Origin: a virus | DNA length: 64,000 nt | Virus record (IMG/VR): IMGVR_UViG_3300045051_001056 | Coordinates: 33,746 to 97,745 of that record | Reading direction: 5' to 3' (one strand) | Part shown: in pieces, positions 5,682 to 13,870 of the stretch | Layout: the number at the start of each line of letters is the position of its first letter | Numbering within the stretch: the first letter of the stretch is position 1 | The notes under the pieces: model-generated | Databases searched by the model: none | What the model saw: the letters and a program-made list of their open reading frames with translations, nothing else | What the model was told of the DNA's origin: nothing | Made by a program: the position numbers and the translations under genes

Positions 5682-6239
5682 ATGTTCTACAGATTAGACA
5701 AAAAAGGATTAGAATATGTTAGAATTAAAATGTTTTGGTTTATAATCCTTTTACTATCAGTGATTTTATTTATTGTAATAATCTTAAGTTTTTTTAACAC
5801 TATAGAAGAAAAGATTATTGAACAAAAGGTTATTGTTGTAATGAATCAGCAAAATAAATTTGAGGAATCTAAATTTATTAAAAAAATAAAAGAATTAAAT
5901 TTTCAATTTCCTCACATTGTTTATGCACAATCAATATTAGAAACGGACAGCTTCAGATCTAATATTTTTAAAGAGAATAATAATCTTTTTGGTATGAAAC
6001 AGGCCGTGATTAGAGTAAATCTTGCCAAAGGAGTTCAATATAATCATGCATATTACGATAATTGGACGGATTCCCTGCTTGATTATGCCCTATATTATTC
6101 TACATATTTATCACAATTAAAAACAGAAGACGATTACTTTAACTATCTGTCTCAATTTTATGCAGAAGATAAAGAATATGTGAATAAATTAAAAACATTA
6201 ATCAATAAATTATCATTAAGAGAAATTTTTAACAAATGA
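5682..6239 (+). CDS. Membrane-anchored N-acetylglucosaminidase (lysis)
   Basis: The protein has an N-terminal signal anchor (residues 17-38) and a glucosaminidase domain from about residue 60. The segment FPHIVYAQSILETDSF carries the likely catalytic Glu87, followed by the family's NNLFGMK and the downstream YDNWTDSLLDYALYYS. Such enzymes cut the beta-1,4 bond after N-acetylglucosamine in peptidoglycan. The anchor suggests it acts from the inner membrane on the periplasmic wall, as in a signal-anchor-release type endolysin. Its position next to a tRNA and far from the structural genes is unremarkable for crAss-like phages. Confidence 0.8.
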   Translation: MFYRLDKKGLEYVRIKMFWFIILLLSVILFIVIILSFFNTIEEKIIEQKVIVVMNQQNKFEESKFIKKIKELNFQFPHIVYAQSILETDSFRSNIFKENNNLFGMKQAVIRVNLAKGVQYNHAYYDNWTDSLLDYALYYSTYLSQLKTEDDYFNYLSQFYAEDKEYVNKLKTLINKLSLREIFNK

Positions 6240-6258
6240 AAACGTAAAAATTAAAGCT

Positions 6259-6549
6259 ATGAAAACACCAGAAAGATATGCAGAATTGATTTTAAACAGT
6301 ACAAAAGCCCATCTTCTTGTATTGATCGAAGAAATTCAATCCGAAGCCTACGCAGAGGGCTACAACTCAGGGGTACACGACACTGTTATTGCGTGTGCAG
6401 AAAATGCGAAGCTTAAAGTTGAGCGTATGAACGGAAAAGTGCATACCGAATTTAAGAATTATGTAAAAGGTGATTACATTACAGTTGACAAAGAAAGCAT
6501 TATGAGTGTTGAGCAAACTTTAAAAAATAAACTATCCAAAATAGTATAA
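6259..6549 (+). CDS. Hypothetical protein, 96 aa
   Basis: A soluble, largely helical protein with an Ala/Glu-rich first half (IQSEAYAEGYNSGVHDTV). The YAEGYNxG stretch is common in small phage proteins of unknown role. No domain is recognised. Confidence 0.5.
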   Translation: MKTPERYAELILNSTKAHLLVLIEEIQSEAYAEGYNSGVHDTVIACAENAKLKVERMNGKVHTEFKNYVKGDYITVDKESIMSVEQTLKNKLSKIV

Positions 6550-6570
6550 TCTATAATTAGAAAGAATTAA

Positions 6571-6744
6571 ATGAAAAAAATAAAATCCGTATATATTATA
6601 GTTCGATGGAAACCCTTAAATTCCAAAGATCAACTGTTGGATGAGAAAATAGATTCTATATCTGAAGATTTTAGGGAATCTGTTCTTAAACATGTTAGCA
6701 AATTGCCAAAAGTTTCAGTTATTAAAATAGAAAAAAATGGCTGA
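6571..6744 (+). CDS. Hypothetical small protein, 57 aa
   Basis: A 57-codon ORF from ATG 6571 with alternating beta and helix character and no recognised family. Its stop overlaps the start of the next gene by 8 nt, which supports real, coupled translation. Confidence 0.4.
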   Translation: MKKIKSVYIIVRWKPLNSKDQLLDEKIDSISEDFRESVLKHVSKLPKVSVIKIEKNG

Positions 6745-6976
6745 TATATCAATGTGTAACAATGAAAATTGTCCACACAAAGAAAAATGTTATCGTTATA
6801 CGGCACCAAAAGGAGAATTCCAATACTATGGCACTCATCTTTTGAAAGAAGATAATACTTGCGAAGATTTCTGGCCTAACGATGGGCATATGAAGGGAAT
6901 GGAATTTTTAAAAATAATTGGCAAATTGTCAAGAACAAAAGAATATTTACAAATATTAAATCAGACAATTTTTTAG
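6737..6976 (+). CDS. Cys-rich putative zinc-binding protein, 79 aa
   Basis: The N terminus carries MCNNENCPHKEKCYRY, a Cys cluster (C-x4-C-x5-C) seen in many small phage proteins, plus a later Cys near CEDFWP. It is likely a zinc-binding micro-domain. The partner is unknown. Confidence 0.55.
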   Translation: MADISMCNNENCPHKEKCYRYTAPKGEFQYYGTHLLKEDNTCEDFWPNDGHMKGMEFLKIIGKLSRTKEYLQILNQTIF

Positions 6977-7000
6977 GCCATGTTGTTTGTTTTTAGGTAT

Positions 7001-7033
7001 GAGGCGAGAGCAGTATTGCCCGCTCTTTGCTTC
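7001..7033 (+). other. Strong intergenic stem-loop
   Basis: GAGGCGAGAGC (7001-7011) pairs with GCTCTTTGCTTC (7022-7033), including G-U pairs and one bulge, around the loop AGTATTGCCC. No T run follows, so it is not a typical terminator. It could be a processing site, a small RNA or an mRNA-stabilising hairpin. Confidence 0.4.
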
Positions 7034-7047
7034 TAAAAATTAAAATT

Positions 7048-7113
7048 ATGGAATCTGATTATAACAGTATCGGACCAATACTTGACCCATCAGATCAATA
7101 TACTGAATTTTAA
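7048..7113 (+). CDS. Possible 21-aa peptide
   Basis: A 21-codon acidic ORF (MESDYNSIGPILDPSDQYTEF) lies between the stem-loop and the next gene. It has an ATG after an AT-rich leader. Nothing supports it beyond its position and reading frame. Confidence 0.2.
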   Translation: MESDYNSIGPILDPSDQYTEF

Positions 7114-7190
7114 AAATCTAAAATAACGCCCAAATCAAAGAAGTAATTTTACTAGGCTATTGAGAGATAACCCTTTAATTTTTATTTCTT

Positions 7191-7451
7191 ATGGTTAATT
7201 ATGTGACGACAGACGGTATTGTTAGGGAATTCTCTGACATTGACATCGTAGCAATGAAAAATGGTTCTGCTCAGCTTATTCAGCATGTTGCCAGTGGTAA
7301 GTATGACGAAAATCCTGAAAGGGAAATCCGTCGGGCAGTAATTAATGTTGCTGATGATGAGACAAAAGAATCTCTTTGGGAAAAACTCAATGATGAGGAA
7401 ACAATCATCAATGGCAAAGGTAATATTGCTAAGATAAAATACGCTGTCTAA
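7191..7451 (+). CDS. Hypothetical protein, 86 aa
   Basis: A soluble alpha/beta protein without a recognised family. It has a higher GC content and less AT-biased codons than its neighbours, and its own terminator follows, suggesting a separately transcribed, well-expressed gene. Small abundant phage proteins of this size are often host-takeover or DNA-binding factors, but the sequence does not decide this. Confidence 0.55.
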   Translation: MVNYVTTDGIVREFSDIDIVAMKNGSAQLIQHVASGKYDENPEREIRRAVINVADDETKESLWEKLNDEETIINGKGNIAKIKYAV

Positions 7452-7463
7452 GTAAGGGTGTTT

Positions 7464-7494
7464 AAGGGGGGAGAAATCTCCCCTTTATCCTTTT
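7464..7494 (+). terminator. Intrinsic terminator
   Basis: A GGGGAG/CTCCCC stem closed by loop AAAT is flanked by AAGG and CCTT and followed by T-rich sequence (TTTATCCTTTT). It follows the gene at 7191-7451. Confidence 0.7.
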
Positions 7495-7514
7495 AATCAA
7501 TTAAAGTAAAAGAA

Positions 7515-8012
7515 ATGAATACATTCGGAATCATAATAATTGCAACTGTAATATTTATAGGAATCATATGGGTTACATATGATATGTTTTTCATGATTCC
7601 ACGATGGGAGAAATATTATGCAGATTTAGATAGATTAAGCCAGGCTGAGCTGAAACTACAATTTTCGCAAATACGTTCAAATAAAAAGAGCTACAAGATG
7701 GAAAATAAATATTACAAAATTAATCACAATGACATTCTCGTAAAAAGCAAAGGGGAAAATAAAGGGAAAGTTAAAATGACGGGCGAAGGTGTTAAGCCTT
7801 ATGAAATAGGAGATATTGTTCATTATAATAAAGATGACGTTAAAAATATTGAAATAAATAAAAAACAATATTTGCTAATATCTATGGACAAAATTCTCTT
7901 TGCAAAAAGCAAGACCAAACATTATGAGCATCCACGTGGATGTCCACTTAAAATGGTAGATGGGTGGCTGCAATCATGGCCATATGACGATGGATTAGAT
8001 GATTGTATTTAA
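7515..8012 (+). CDS. Membrane-anchored GroES-like co-chaperonin
   Basis: Residues 1-20 form a hydrophobic helix. Residues about 66-130 resemble GroES/Cpn10: the start YYKINHNDILVKSK corresponds to the PLxDRVLVK strand, EIGDIVHYNKDD to the VGDxVLF strand, and KKQYLLISMDKILFAK to the EYLIMxExDILA end. The usual mobile loop is shortened or absent. An internal ATG at 7698 (residue 62) would give a soluble form starting exactly at the domain. Phage GroES-like proteins (T4 gp31) alter the host chaperonin for capsid folding. A membrane anchor would be unusual. The similarity is by eye only. Confidence 0.55.
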   Translation: MNTFGIIIIATVIFIGIIWVTYDMFFMIPRWEKYYADLDRLSQAELKLQFSQIRSNKKSYKMENKYYKINHNDILVKSKGENKGKVKMTGEGVKPYEIGDIVHYNKDDVKNIEINKKQYLLISMDKILFAKSKTKHYEHPRGCPLKMVDGWLQSWPYDDGLDDCI

Positions 8013-8028
8013 ATTTAAAACGAACAAT

Positions 8029-8148
8029 ATGACAAAAGAAGAAGCTAAAGAAGTCCTAACGAAGAAGTTTCACATAACCGAAATGACGAAATTTCACTCT
8101 TACGAATACTTATATAAAGTAATGATAAAACTAATGGAATCGCTATGA
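8029..8148 (+). CDS. Hypothetical small protein, 39 aa
   Basis: A short, Lys/Glu-rich helical ORF from ATG 8029. Its TGA overlaps the ATG of the following membrane gene (ATGA), supporting translation. No family is recognised. Confidence 0.4.
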   Translation: MTKEEAKEVLTKKFHITEMTKFHSYEYLYKVMIKLMESL

Positions 8149-8456
8149 CAAGAATTCTTGCATTTACAATTAATTCATTAATAGGACTTTCGGCGATCGT
8201 CGAGAAGAAGAAAAGTGAAATCATATTTTTCTCAATAGGTTTTGGACAGATATTGGTTATGGCTATAAATACATATTTCATTAGTCATACTAATTGGGCT
8301 GGCATGATATTAAGTCAATTTGCTACATCATATATATGGGCAATAAATGTGAATAAAATATTTTCTAGTGGCAAAAAAGTTAAAATATTATATGCAACTG
8401 GGGCAGCCGTTGGCTGCATAATAGGGGTTTTAATAGCAAAAAACTTAACAAAATGA
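8145..8456 (+). CDS. Integral membrane protein, 103 aa
   Basis: Three hydrophobic segments are visible: around residues 28-46 (IFFSIGFGQILVMAINTYF), 50-68, and 80-99 (LYATGAAVGCIIGVLIAK). A short KKK cluster lies at residues 21-23. The layout resembles small phage or cellular membrane proteins of unknown role. It overlaps both neighbours by 4 nt. Confidence 0.55.
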   Translation: MTRILAFTINSLIGLSAIVEKKKSEIIFFSIGFGQILVMAINTYFISHTNWAGMILSQFATSYIWAINVNKIFSSGKKVKILYATGAAVGCIIGVLIAKNLTK

Positions 8457-8698
8457 AAAATAATTTTATTGATACAGAAGATGGCAGACTTAAGCTAGAG
8501 CAAATTTTTGATTCATTTAAGGCATGGTTGCTGAAGGATGAAGATCTTGACCTTGAAGTAATAAGACAAAAAACCGTCTTTTACAAAGCATGGTGCTGGT
8601 TTCTTTTTCGTCATACAGAAAATCCAACTGATGATAGTAGGTGTAAGCGTTGTGGAAAAAAGGCCAAAAAATATTCTATTAAACCATATACTGTATGA
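8453..8698 (+). CDS. Hypothetical protein with CxxC, 81 aa
   Basis: A helical N-terminal part rich in acidic residues is followed by Trp/Phe-rich sequence and a C-terminal CKRCGKKAKK that could bind zinc. ATGA overlaps link it to both neighbours. No family is recognised. Confidence 0.5.
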   Translation: MKNNFIDTEDGRLKLEQIFDSFKAWLLKDEDLDLEVIRQKTVFYKAWCWFLFRHTENPTDDSRCKRCGKKAKKYSIKPYTV

Positions 8699-9102
8699 AT
8701 ACGCAAGAGGAAGACCAAGATGAAAAATTCGCAAAAATCACTCAAGAACTAGATTGTCTGAAAGCTGGTATTGGGGAAGAATTTATAGCAATGCTCCCAT
8801 TGAGCGTTAGGGCAAGGCTGATGAAAAATTACCAAAAAATATATAATAAAAATCAAATTTATCATATTAATACTGGACTGATATTAGATATATCGGTATT
8901 GATGAATGGTTTTTTGCCATGGTCTGACACCGAGGAAGGTGGATCATACTGGTTAAAGGTTTATTCTCACTATAACAACAGGGTATGGCGAATGCATACT
9001 ATTGTCAATAAGTATAGGAGAATAAAGGGTGAGCCAATTTATATAGAAAGGGGTAATTTTATTGATGCAGTTAAATTAGGTGAAATTGAATATACGGATT
9101 AG
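8695..9102 (+). CDS. Hypothetical protein, 135 aa
   Basis: A soluble protein with an acidic N terminus (NTQEEDQDEK) and an aromatic, basic C-terminal half. No domain is recognised. It is followed 3 nt later by the RNase H gene and overlaps the upstream gene by 4 nt. Confidence 0.5.
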   Translation: MNTQEEDQDEKFAKITQELDCLKAGIGEEFIAMLPLSVRARLMKNYQKIYNKNQIYHINTGLILDISVLMNGFLPWSDTEEGGSYWLKVYSHYNNRVWRMHTIVNKYRRIKGEPIYIERGNFIDAVKLGEIEYTD

Positions 9103-9105
9103 ATA

Positions 9106-9651
9106 ATGGCAATAGAAATATATACAGATGGCGCCTGTAGCGGAAATCCTGGTTATGGAGGTTGGGCTTACCTTATATTAGACCACAACTTAGAGATCAT
9201 GGTGGCAGATAAAGGTTTTATTCACCAATTTCCAACAACTAATAATTATGCAGAATTATCGGCGGTCTTAGAAGCCCTAGGGCGGGTGCTGGGAACATCT
9301 ATACACAGTCTAGAAAAATATAAAATTTTTAGAGATAACGGGATTGTTCTATATTCAGATTCTCAATATGCCATTCATGGTATTAATGAATGGATGCAAA
9401 ATTGGAAGAAAAATGGTTGGAAAAATTCCGATAATATAGAAATTGCAAATAGGAGTTTGTGGGTATCGATTTACTATATGATAGTAAACTTAGAAAGTCG
9501 AGACATTAGGGTAGAATTTGAATATGTTCCAGCTCATACAGGGAATAAATTCAATGAGAAAGTAGATAGAGCTGCAAAAATTGCAGTTAAAAATTTTAAA
9601 CAACATATAATTAAATTAAAAAATATAAGAGCACCTCAATCATCATCGTAA
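9106..9651 (+). CDS. rnhA: Ribonuclease HI
   Basis: All four catalytic residues of the RNase H fold are visible: Asp8 in YTDGACSGNPG, Glu50 in NNYAELSAV, Asp85 in YSDSQYAI and Asp154 in KFNEKVDRAA, with His144 in the AHTGN loop. The 181 residues are slightly longer than bacterial RNase HI. It degrades RNA in RNA-DNA hybrids, for example primers and R-loops during phage DNA replication. It is followed 3 nt later by an unrecognised gene and lies upstream of the replication core. Confidence 0.93.
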   Translation: MAIEIYTDGACSGNPGYGGWAYLILDHNLEIMVADKGFIHQFPTTNNYAELSAVLEALGRVLGTSIHSLEKYKIFRDNGIVLYSDSQYAIHGINEWMQNWKKNGWKNSDNIEIANRSLWVSIYYMIVNLESRDIRVEFEYVPAHTGNKFNEKVDRAAKIAVKNFKQHIIKLKNIRAPQSSS

Positions 9652-9654
9652 ATT

Positions 9655-10650
9655 ATGAAAATAGTAAGAAATAAATTCCTGACAAAGATTGAGAGGGGAA
9701 AGGGTCTCGAATTAAGAATACCAACTAAAAAATTCGATGATCTAATAGGAACTTCCGATGAAGGATTTCCTAAGCCTACTGGAAGAATGCAAGAGGAAGA
9801 GGAAGGGGGGCAGAAGAAGCAAGGCAAATCAAAAGAATTAATATATTATAATGGAATGGAAATATCCATTAAAGATATGTGCGAATTCTCAGATATGTCC
9901 GAAAAAACATTTCACAAATCCATAGAAAATGCATCAACAGAATATGTTTCTCTAAATAAATTATTTTTGGTTCCCCAGATAAAAATTTATAAAATACTAA
10001 GATCAATATGTTTCATAAATTTTAGTAAAAGATTTGCATTCGAAAACTCGGCGGATATTGATATCATTAATGCCATTATTCACGCAGATTGCGGAATCGA
10101 TCTTGCAGCAGAAATAAAGCAAGAATATTTTTCGACAATTTCTAGATCATCTTCAGACTTTGATTTTGCCAGGGGAATCATTGTCAGAACATCAATACCA
10201 GATATTTCATCCACTACAGCCATAGAAGATTTGCGAGGCAGATACAATGATGCTTTTTCTGAACTTCGCCTTTTTGATTTGTATTTCAATGAATATCGAG
10301 TTCCTGAAATTACTACAGAAAAATTAACTGAAGCTCTTAAGAAAGTACATCAATCTACTTTTCAAAATAAGGACAGAAATATTAATTTTATATTAACTCC
10401 GGCATCTTACTCTTATTTAAGTACAATATTGAAACTGTCAACATGGAAAAATTGCGTATTTTCAAACATAGTACTACAGCAGAGGAAAAATGGACAAATT
10501 GTTCAAATGGATTGTCGAAAACTAATTTCGGAAGAAACTCTTCCAATATTTCAGAAAATGAAATCGGTTTTGCAGGAAAATCAGATGATTCCAATAAAAA
10601 CTTTACAAGAAATTTTAATGAATTTTTATCAGAAGAAGACTTCGAATTAG
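9655..10650 (+). CDS. Unrecognised protein, 331 aa
   Basis: I do not recognise this protein. Its first 60 residues are basic and contain an acidic, probably disordered stretch (RMQEEEEGGQKKQGKSKE). The rest looks globular, with helices rich in Phe and Ile. It begins a block of four unknown proteins between RNase H and the helicase, so a role in replication or transcription control is plausible but unproven. Confidence 0.6.
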   Translation: MKIVRNKFLTKIERGKGLELRIPTKKFDDLIGTSDEGFPKPTGRMQEEEEGGQKKQGKSKELIYYNGMEISIKDMCEFSDMSEKTFHKSIENASTEYVSLNKLFLVPQIKIYKILRSICFINFSKRFAFENSADIDIINAIIHADCGIDLAAEIKQEYFSTISRSSSDFDFARGIIVRTSIPDISSTTAIEDLRGRYNDAFSELRLFDLYFNEYRVPEITTEKLTEALKKVHQSTFQNKDRNINFILTPASYSYLSTILKLSTWKNCVFSNIVLQQRKNGQIVQMDCRKLISEETLPIFQKMKSVLQENQMIPIKTLQEILMNFYQKKTSN

Positions 10651-10658
10651 AGTCCAGA

Positions 10659-10751
10659 ATGATGTCTAATGAATTTAAAAATTATTCACAAATAATAAAA
10701 GAGCATGAAAGAATATATGAAATTTTGGCTGGGACCAACATTAGGGCTTGA
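10659..10751 (+). CDS. Possible 30-aa overlapping ORF
   Basis: A short frame (MMSNEFKNYSQIIKEHERIY and onward) bridges the gap between two larger genes and overlaps the next one by 47 nt. The same frame extends upstream to 10443 inside the preceding gene, where it looks like a shadow. It is included because its composition is protein-like in the gap. Confidence 0.2.
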   Translation: MMSNEFKNYSQIIKEHERIYEILAGTNIRA

Positions 10752-11832
10752 TAAGGTTATCAATCTAAATGCAGTGTTGGACAACATTAGAAGAATAGTA
10801 GGCAAATCAGATTGGATCGTGGAAGATTTTATTGTATTTAAAAAGTCTTTTAACGAATACGATGTGACCGGACAATTGGATATTGCTTCAAAAATGAGCG
10901 ATTTGTTTGTAAGTATTGACAAGCAGGCAAAAAGAATTCGATTTTCCAAAACTGCCAGACGTGGATATATCCTAATGTCTCCATATCTGTCTAAAGAGAT
11001 ATTAATTGAAATTGGCAGTACTGGAGAAAGAAAGTCGGAAGCATACGCTGTGATTAATAGATTTCTCAATAGCGAAAAAAATTCTAAATCTTTCTTTGAT
11101 GAAGGGATAGTCATAAGAAATAATTTTCTAAAAGAATGTTTAAGTAAAACTAGAAGTTTTGATAGTCTTGGGGAAGTAACTCTAGGAAATCTTTCTGGTA
11201 AATTAGGGTCATTAAGAGCTCAAAATTCTATTGATATGAAATCTTTGGCCAAGATTGTAGATAAAAATACATATAGCATAATATCCTTTATGGACCATTT
11301 TGTTCAAAGAACTGCTAAATACAATTCTATATACCGAATTATTCCAGACTCTATTTTCTTAGAAATATTTGGATGTGTTCCCGAGGAACTGCTTGACGCT
11401 TGTAAGGAAAAATCTTCTAATTTCACAAAACATGAATCCATAATCAATCCCGAGAAAAAGAAGAGAGTATTTTCTCCGCAGATCATTCCTAATGTTTTTC
11501 AGCTAAATGGCTTCAGAATTCATAATTCAGACTATTTAGAGGTTGCTGATTGCTCGTTTAATGTATTAATAAAAAACATGGATAATGCAGTTGATGCAGA
11601 AGGCAACACTGCTATTATGAAAATACATTTTCTATCTTTTTTTAATGATAATAATGATAAAACGTTTTTTGTATCATATCTACCGGGGAAAAAGATAATA
11701 AAAGATGATTATAGTGAGTTGGGTAATCTCATCTATTTCTCGATTCAGAATGGTTCTGAAATAAATTTTAGGCCAAATATTGAGATTAAAAAATTAATAA
11801 TGACAAATAATTTTGAACTAGATTTAATTTAA
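10705..11832 (+). CDS. Unrecognised protein, 375 aa
   Basis: No family is recognised. The protein appears globular and mixed alpha/beta with an aromatic N terminus (MKFWLGPTLGLDKV) and basic patches (KQAKRIRFSKTARRG). The C-terminal third is beta-rich. It sits in tandem with unknown genes of similar size, ending 2 nt before the next. Confidence 0.6.
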   Translation: MKEYMKFWLGPTLGLDKVINLNAVLDNIRRIVGKSDWIVEDFIVFKKSFNEYDVTGQLDIASKMSDLFVSIDKQAKRIRFSKTARRGYILMSPYLSKEILIEIGSTGERKSEAYAVINRFLNSEKNSKSFFDEGIVIRNNFLKECLSKTRSFDSLGEVTLGNLSGKLGSLRAQNSIDMKSLAKIVDKNTYSIISFMDHFVQRTAKYNSIYRIIPDSIFLEIFGCVPEELLDACKEKSSNFTKHESIINPEKKKRVFSPQIIPNVFQLNGFRIHNSDYLEVADCSFNVLIKNMDNAVDAEGNTAIMKIHFLSFFNDNNDKTFFVSYLPGKKIIKDDYSELGNLIYFSIQNGSEINFRPNIEIKKLIMTNNFELDLI

Positions 11833-11834
11833 TT

Positions 11835-12845
11835 ATGAAATGTATTTTTATTCTCAACGGATATAGCGCGATAAATGATATAGTTCGCCAAATATCAGGT
11901 TCCAGCAACATAACAATTAAGGTGAATCTATTAAGTTCATCTCCAGAAAATGCTTATTGTATATATGATGAAGAATTGCAACAAATAAGTTTTTACAATA
12001 AGCTTAACAACGAAAAAGTTAAACAATATCCGGCAATCAAAATAGATGCATATCACCGATTAGTATTCTCGATGATAACTGGAGCACTTCAAGGAAGATA
12101 TTCCCTTATATTTGCAGACGAGATTTCATCATGTGAAAATCAAATTTATAATAAAATCATTGGAATAAAGAAATATTCTAAAGATGAAAATCTTTTGGTT
12201 AAAATAAAGTCCAATGGGTATAATATAAATTCGCCATTTATGGCTGCACTCATGCTATCTCCCAATAGTAAAAAGTGGAACATCCCATTTGACTGTGAAA
12301 ATATTCCAAAAAATAATCTCATTTACCTGGGGATAGTGCCTGAAAACTATAAAAAAAGCGACGCCTCCATAACGGCAAATAGTGGAGTCGTATCCTATCT
12401 AAATGTACCGATTGGGGATGAAGAAGGTTTGTTTGGATGTAAAATATCTGAATTCATGAATTCTTCTAATGATATCGATATATCAAAAGACGTCCTGCAT
12501 TTAATTAAAAACAATACACTTCCTAGCTCGTCCAAGTTATTTCTAAAGATTGCAAGGGGTGAGCCATACAACAGTGGAAAACCCCTATGGCTAGTATCTT
12601 TAAGGGAAATTAGTGGGAAAAAAAGAATACAAATATACACACAGGAAGATTTTTTGTCATCCATAGATTGTTCTAGGCGACTGCTAGTCAATACATTGAC
12701 GTCCATGTCAGATATGCCAACATTTGCCACTATAGAAACTCATCCGTATAAAAGTATTAGAAATAGTGGAATTATTGTTGATGTGGAAAATCTTATAAAT
12801 TTTAAGCAATTTTCATATAATATATTAGATGGAACACTTAGTTGA
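11835..12845 (+). CDS. Unrecognised protein, 336 aa
   Basis: No family is recognised. The N terminus looks like a beta strand followed by a loop (MKCIFILNGYSAINDI), somewhat like a nucleotide-binding fold, but there is no Walker motif. It overlaps the next gene by 17 nt. Confidence 0.6.
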   Translation: MKCIFILNGYSAINDIVRQISGSSNITIKVNLLSSSPENAYCIYDEELQQISFYNKLNNEKVKQYPAIKIDAYHRLVFSMITGALQGRYSLIFADEISSCENQIYNKIIGIKKYSKDENLLVKIKSNGYNINSPFMAALMLSPNSKKWNIPFDCENIPKNNLIYLGIVPENYKKSDASITANSGVVSYLNVPIGDEEGLFGCKISEFMNSSNDIDISKDVLHLIKNNTLPSSSKLFLKIARGEPYNSGKPLWLVSLREISGKKRIQIYTQEDFLSSIDCSRRLLVNTLTSMSDMPTFATIETHPYKSIRNSGIIVDVENLINFKQFSYNILDGTLS

Positions 12846-13401
12846 TTTCAATTTCATTATATATAATGGAATTAAAAATGGTTTAACCATATTACAATCA
12901 ATCTATTTGGCAAATATTGTTGGAATATTTAAAAAATTTTCTCCAGAACTTGTTCCGACCACAACAACTATTCGTGCTAAAGATTTAGAAGAAATGGGAT
13001 TTGTGGTCATAGATGGCACAAATATAAGAGCCACCCCAAAAGGTCTTCGCGTTTTTAGGAATATTCGCAAAGATAATTCCAAATTGGCCTCTAGCCTTAG
13101 ACTAATGTATCCTCCAGGAATGAAGGATGATAAATGGCCATGGAGGGGAACTATTCCATCTATTGCCAAGAAGCTAGATCAGTTTAATAAGTTATACCCA
13201 GATATTACTAATGAAGAAATTGCGGAAGCAACAAAAGAATATTTGGAAAAATTTACCGACGATACTGGTAGGTCTTTATTGGCATATTTTATTTTAAAGG
13301 ATATTGGAGGATTCGCAAAAAGTATTCTTGCCGAATGGGTATATGCTAGGAGAGAAAAAATCGATTCACAAAAGTCAAATAAAAATTACGAGCAATTATG
13401 A
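12829..13401 (+). CDS. Possible winged-helix protein, 190 aa
   Basis: Residues about 20-75 have the pattern of a winged helix: helices, then RAKDLEEMGFVVIDGTNIRA and TPKGLRVFRNIRK as wing and following helix. This is typical of DNA-binding regulators. The C-terminal half is helical and ends in a basic, polar tail. No specific family is recognised. It may be a regulator or a DNA-binding partner of the three unknown proteins upstream. Confidence 0.55.
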   Translation: MEHLVDFNFIIYNGIKNGLTILQSIYLANIVGIFKKFSPELVPTTTTIRAKDLEEMGFVVIDGTNIRATPKGLRVFRNIRKDNSKLASSLRLMYPPGMKDDKWPWRGTIPSIAKKLDQFNKLYPDITNEEIAEATKEYLEKFTDDTGRSLLAYFILKDIGGFAKSILAEWVYARREKIDSQKSNKNYEQL

Positions 13402-13637
13402 AAACAACGATAACGGACGGAAAAGTTAATATAAGACCAGCATTTCCCATACTTGCAAGAAGTATTAAAACGGGCATTATAGTATTATTTACTAATGAAC
13501 GCAGTGGTATGGTTATCCATGCTCAAGAGGATGCCCCGAATTATATTGGGGAATATAGTCGCACTTGGATATCTTGCTTCGACGGGAAGGTGTGGAAAAT
13601 TATTGATAAGCCGATATCCATAAGATTTGAGCCATGA
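13398..13637 (+). CDS. Hypothetical protein, 79 aa
   Basis: A small beta-rich protein (TGIIVLFTNERSGMVIHA, WISCFDGKVWKII) with an ATGA overlap with the preceding gene and 4 nt with the next. No family is recognised. Confidence 0.5.
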   Translation: MKTTITDGKVNIRPAFPILARSIKTGIIVLFTNERSGMVIHAQEDAPNYIGEYSRTWISCFDGKVWKIIDKPISIRFEP

Positions 13638-13798
13638 AAGCTTTTATTATAATGGGAATTAGCGTTTATGGAGGCATTGACCCAGATTCTATTAAAGTTA
13701 GTCTTTCGTCAAAAGGTGCCAAACGTGTAGAATCTAAAATTAAAAAGAAATACATAAACGTTATGAGAATCGAAAGAACGTTAAAAAATGTTAAATAA
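13634..13798 (+). CDS. Hypothetical small protein, 54 aa
   Basis: A 54-codon ORF overlaps the preceding stop by 4 nt. Its second half is very basic (KRVESKIKKKY, MRIERTLKNVK). It is the last gene before a promoter. Confidence 0.4.
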   Translation: MKAFIIMGISVYGGIDPDSIKVSLSSKGAKRVESKIKKKYINVMRIERTLKNVK

Positions 13799-13830
13799 TT
13801 TGGTAAGTTACTGAAAATCTTGTATCTTTG
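13799..13830 (+). promoter_or_regulatory. Bacteroidota-type promoter of the replication genes
   Basis: TTTG (13799-13802), a 20-nt spacer and TATCTTTG (13823-13830) match the Bacteroidota sigma factor consensus. RNA would start near 13837, about 34 nt before the helicase ATG. Confidence 0.75.
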
Positions 13831-13870
13831 TATAGGGAAACGATAAGAGAGATAATCCCAAATACAATAG

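Noticed and set aside
10443-10658. First 72 codons of the overlapping frame at 10443-10751 as a real gene
   Set aside because: Its composition (Asn/Ser-rich, no hydrophobic core) is what a shadow of the 331-aa frame would give.
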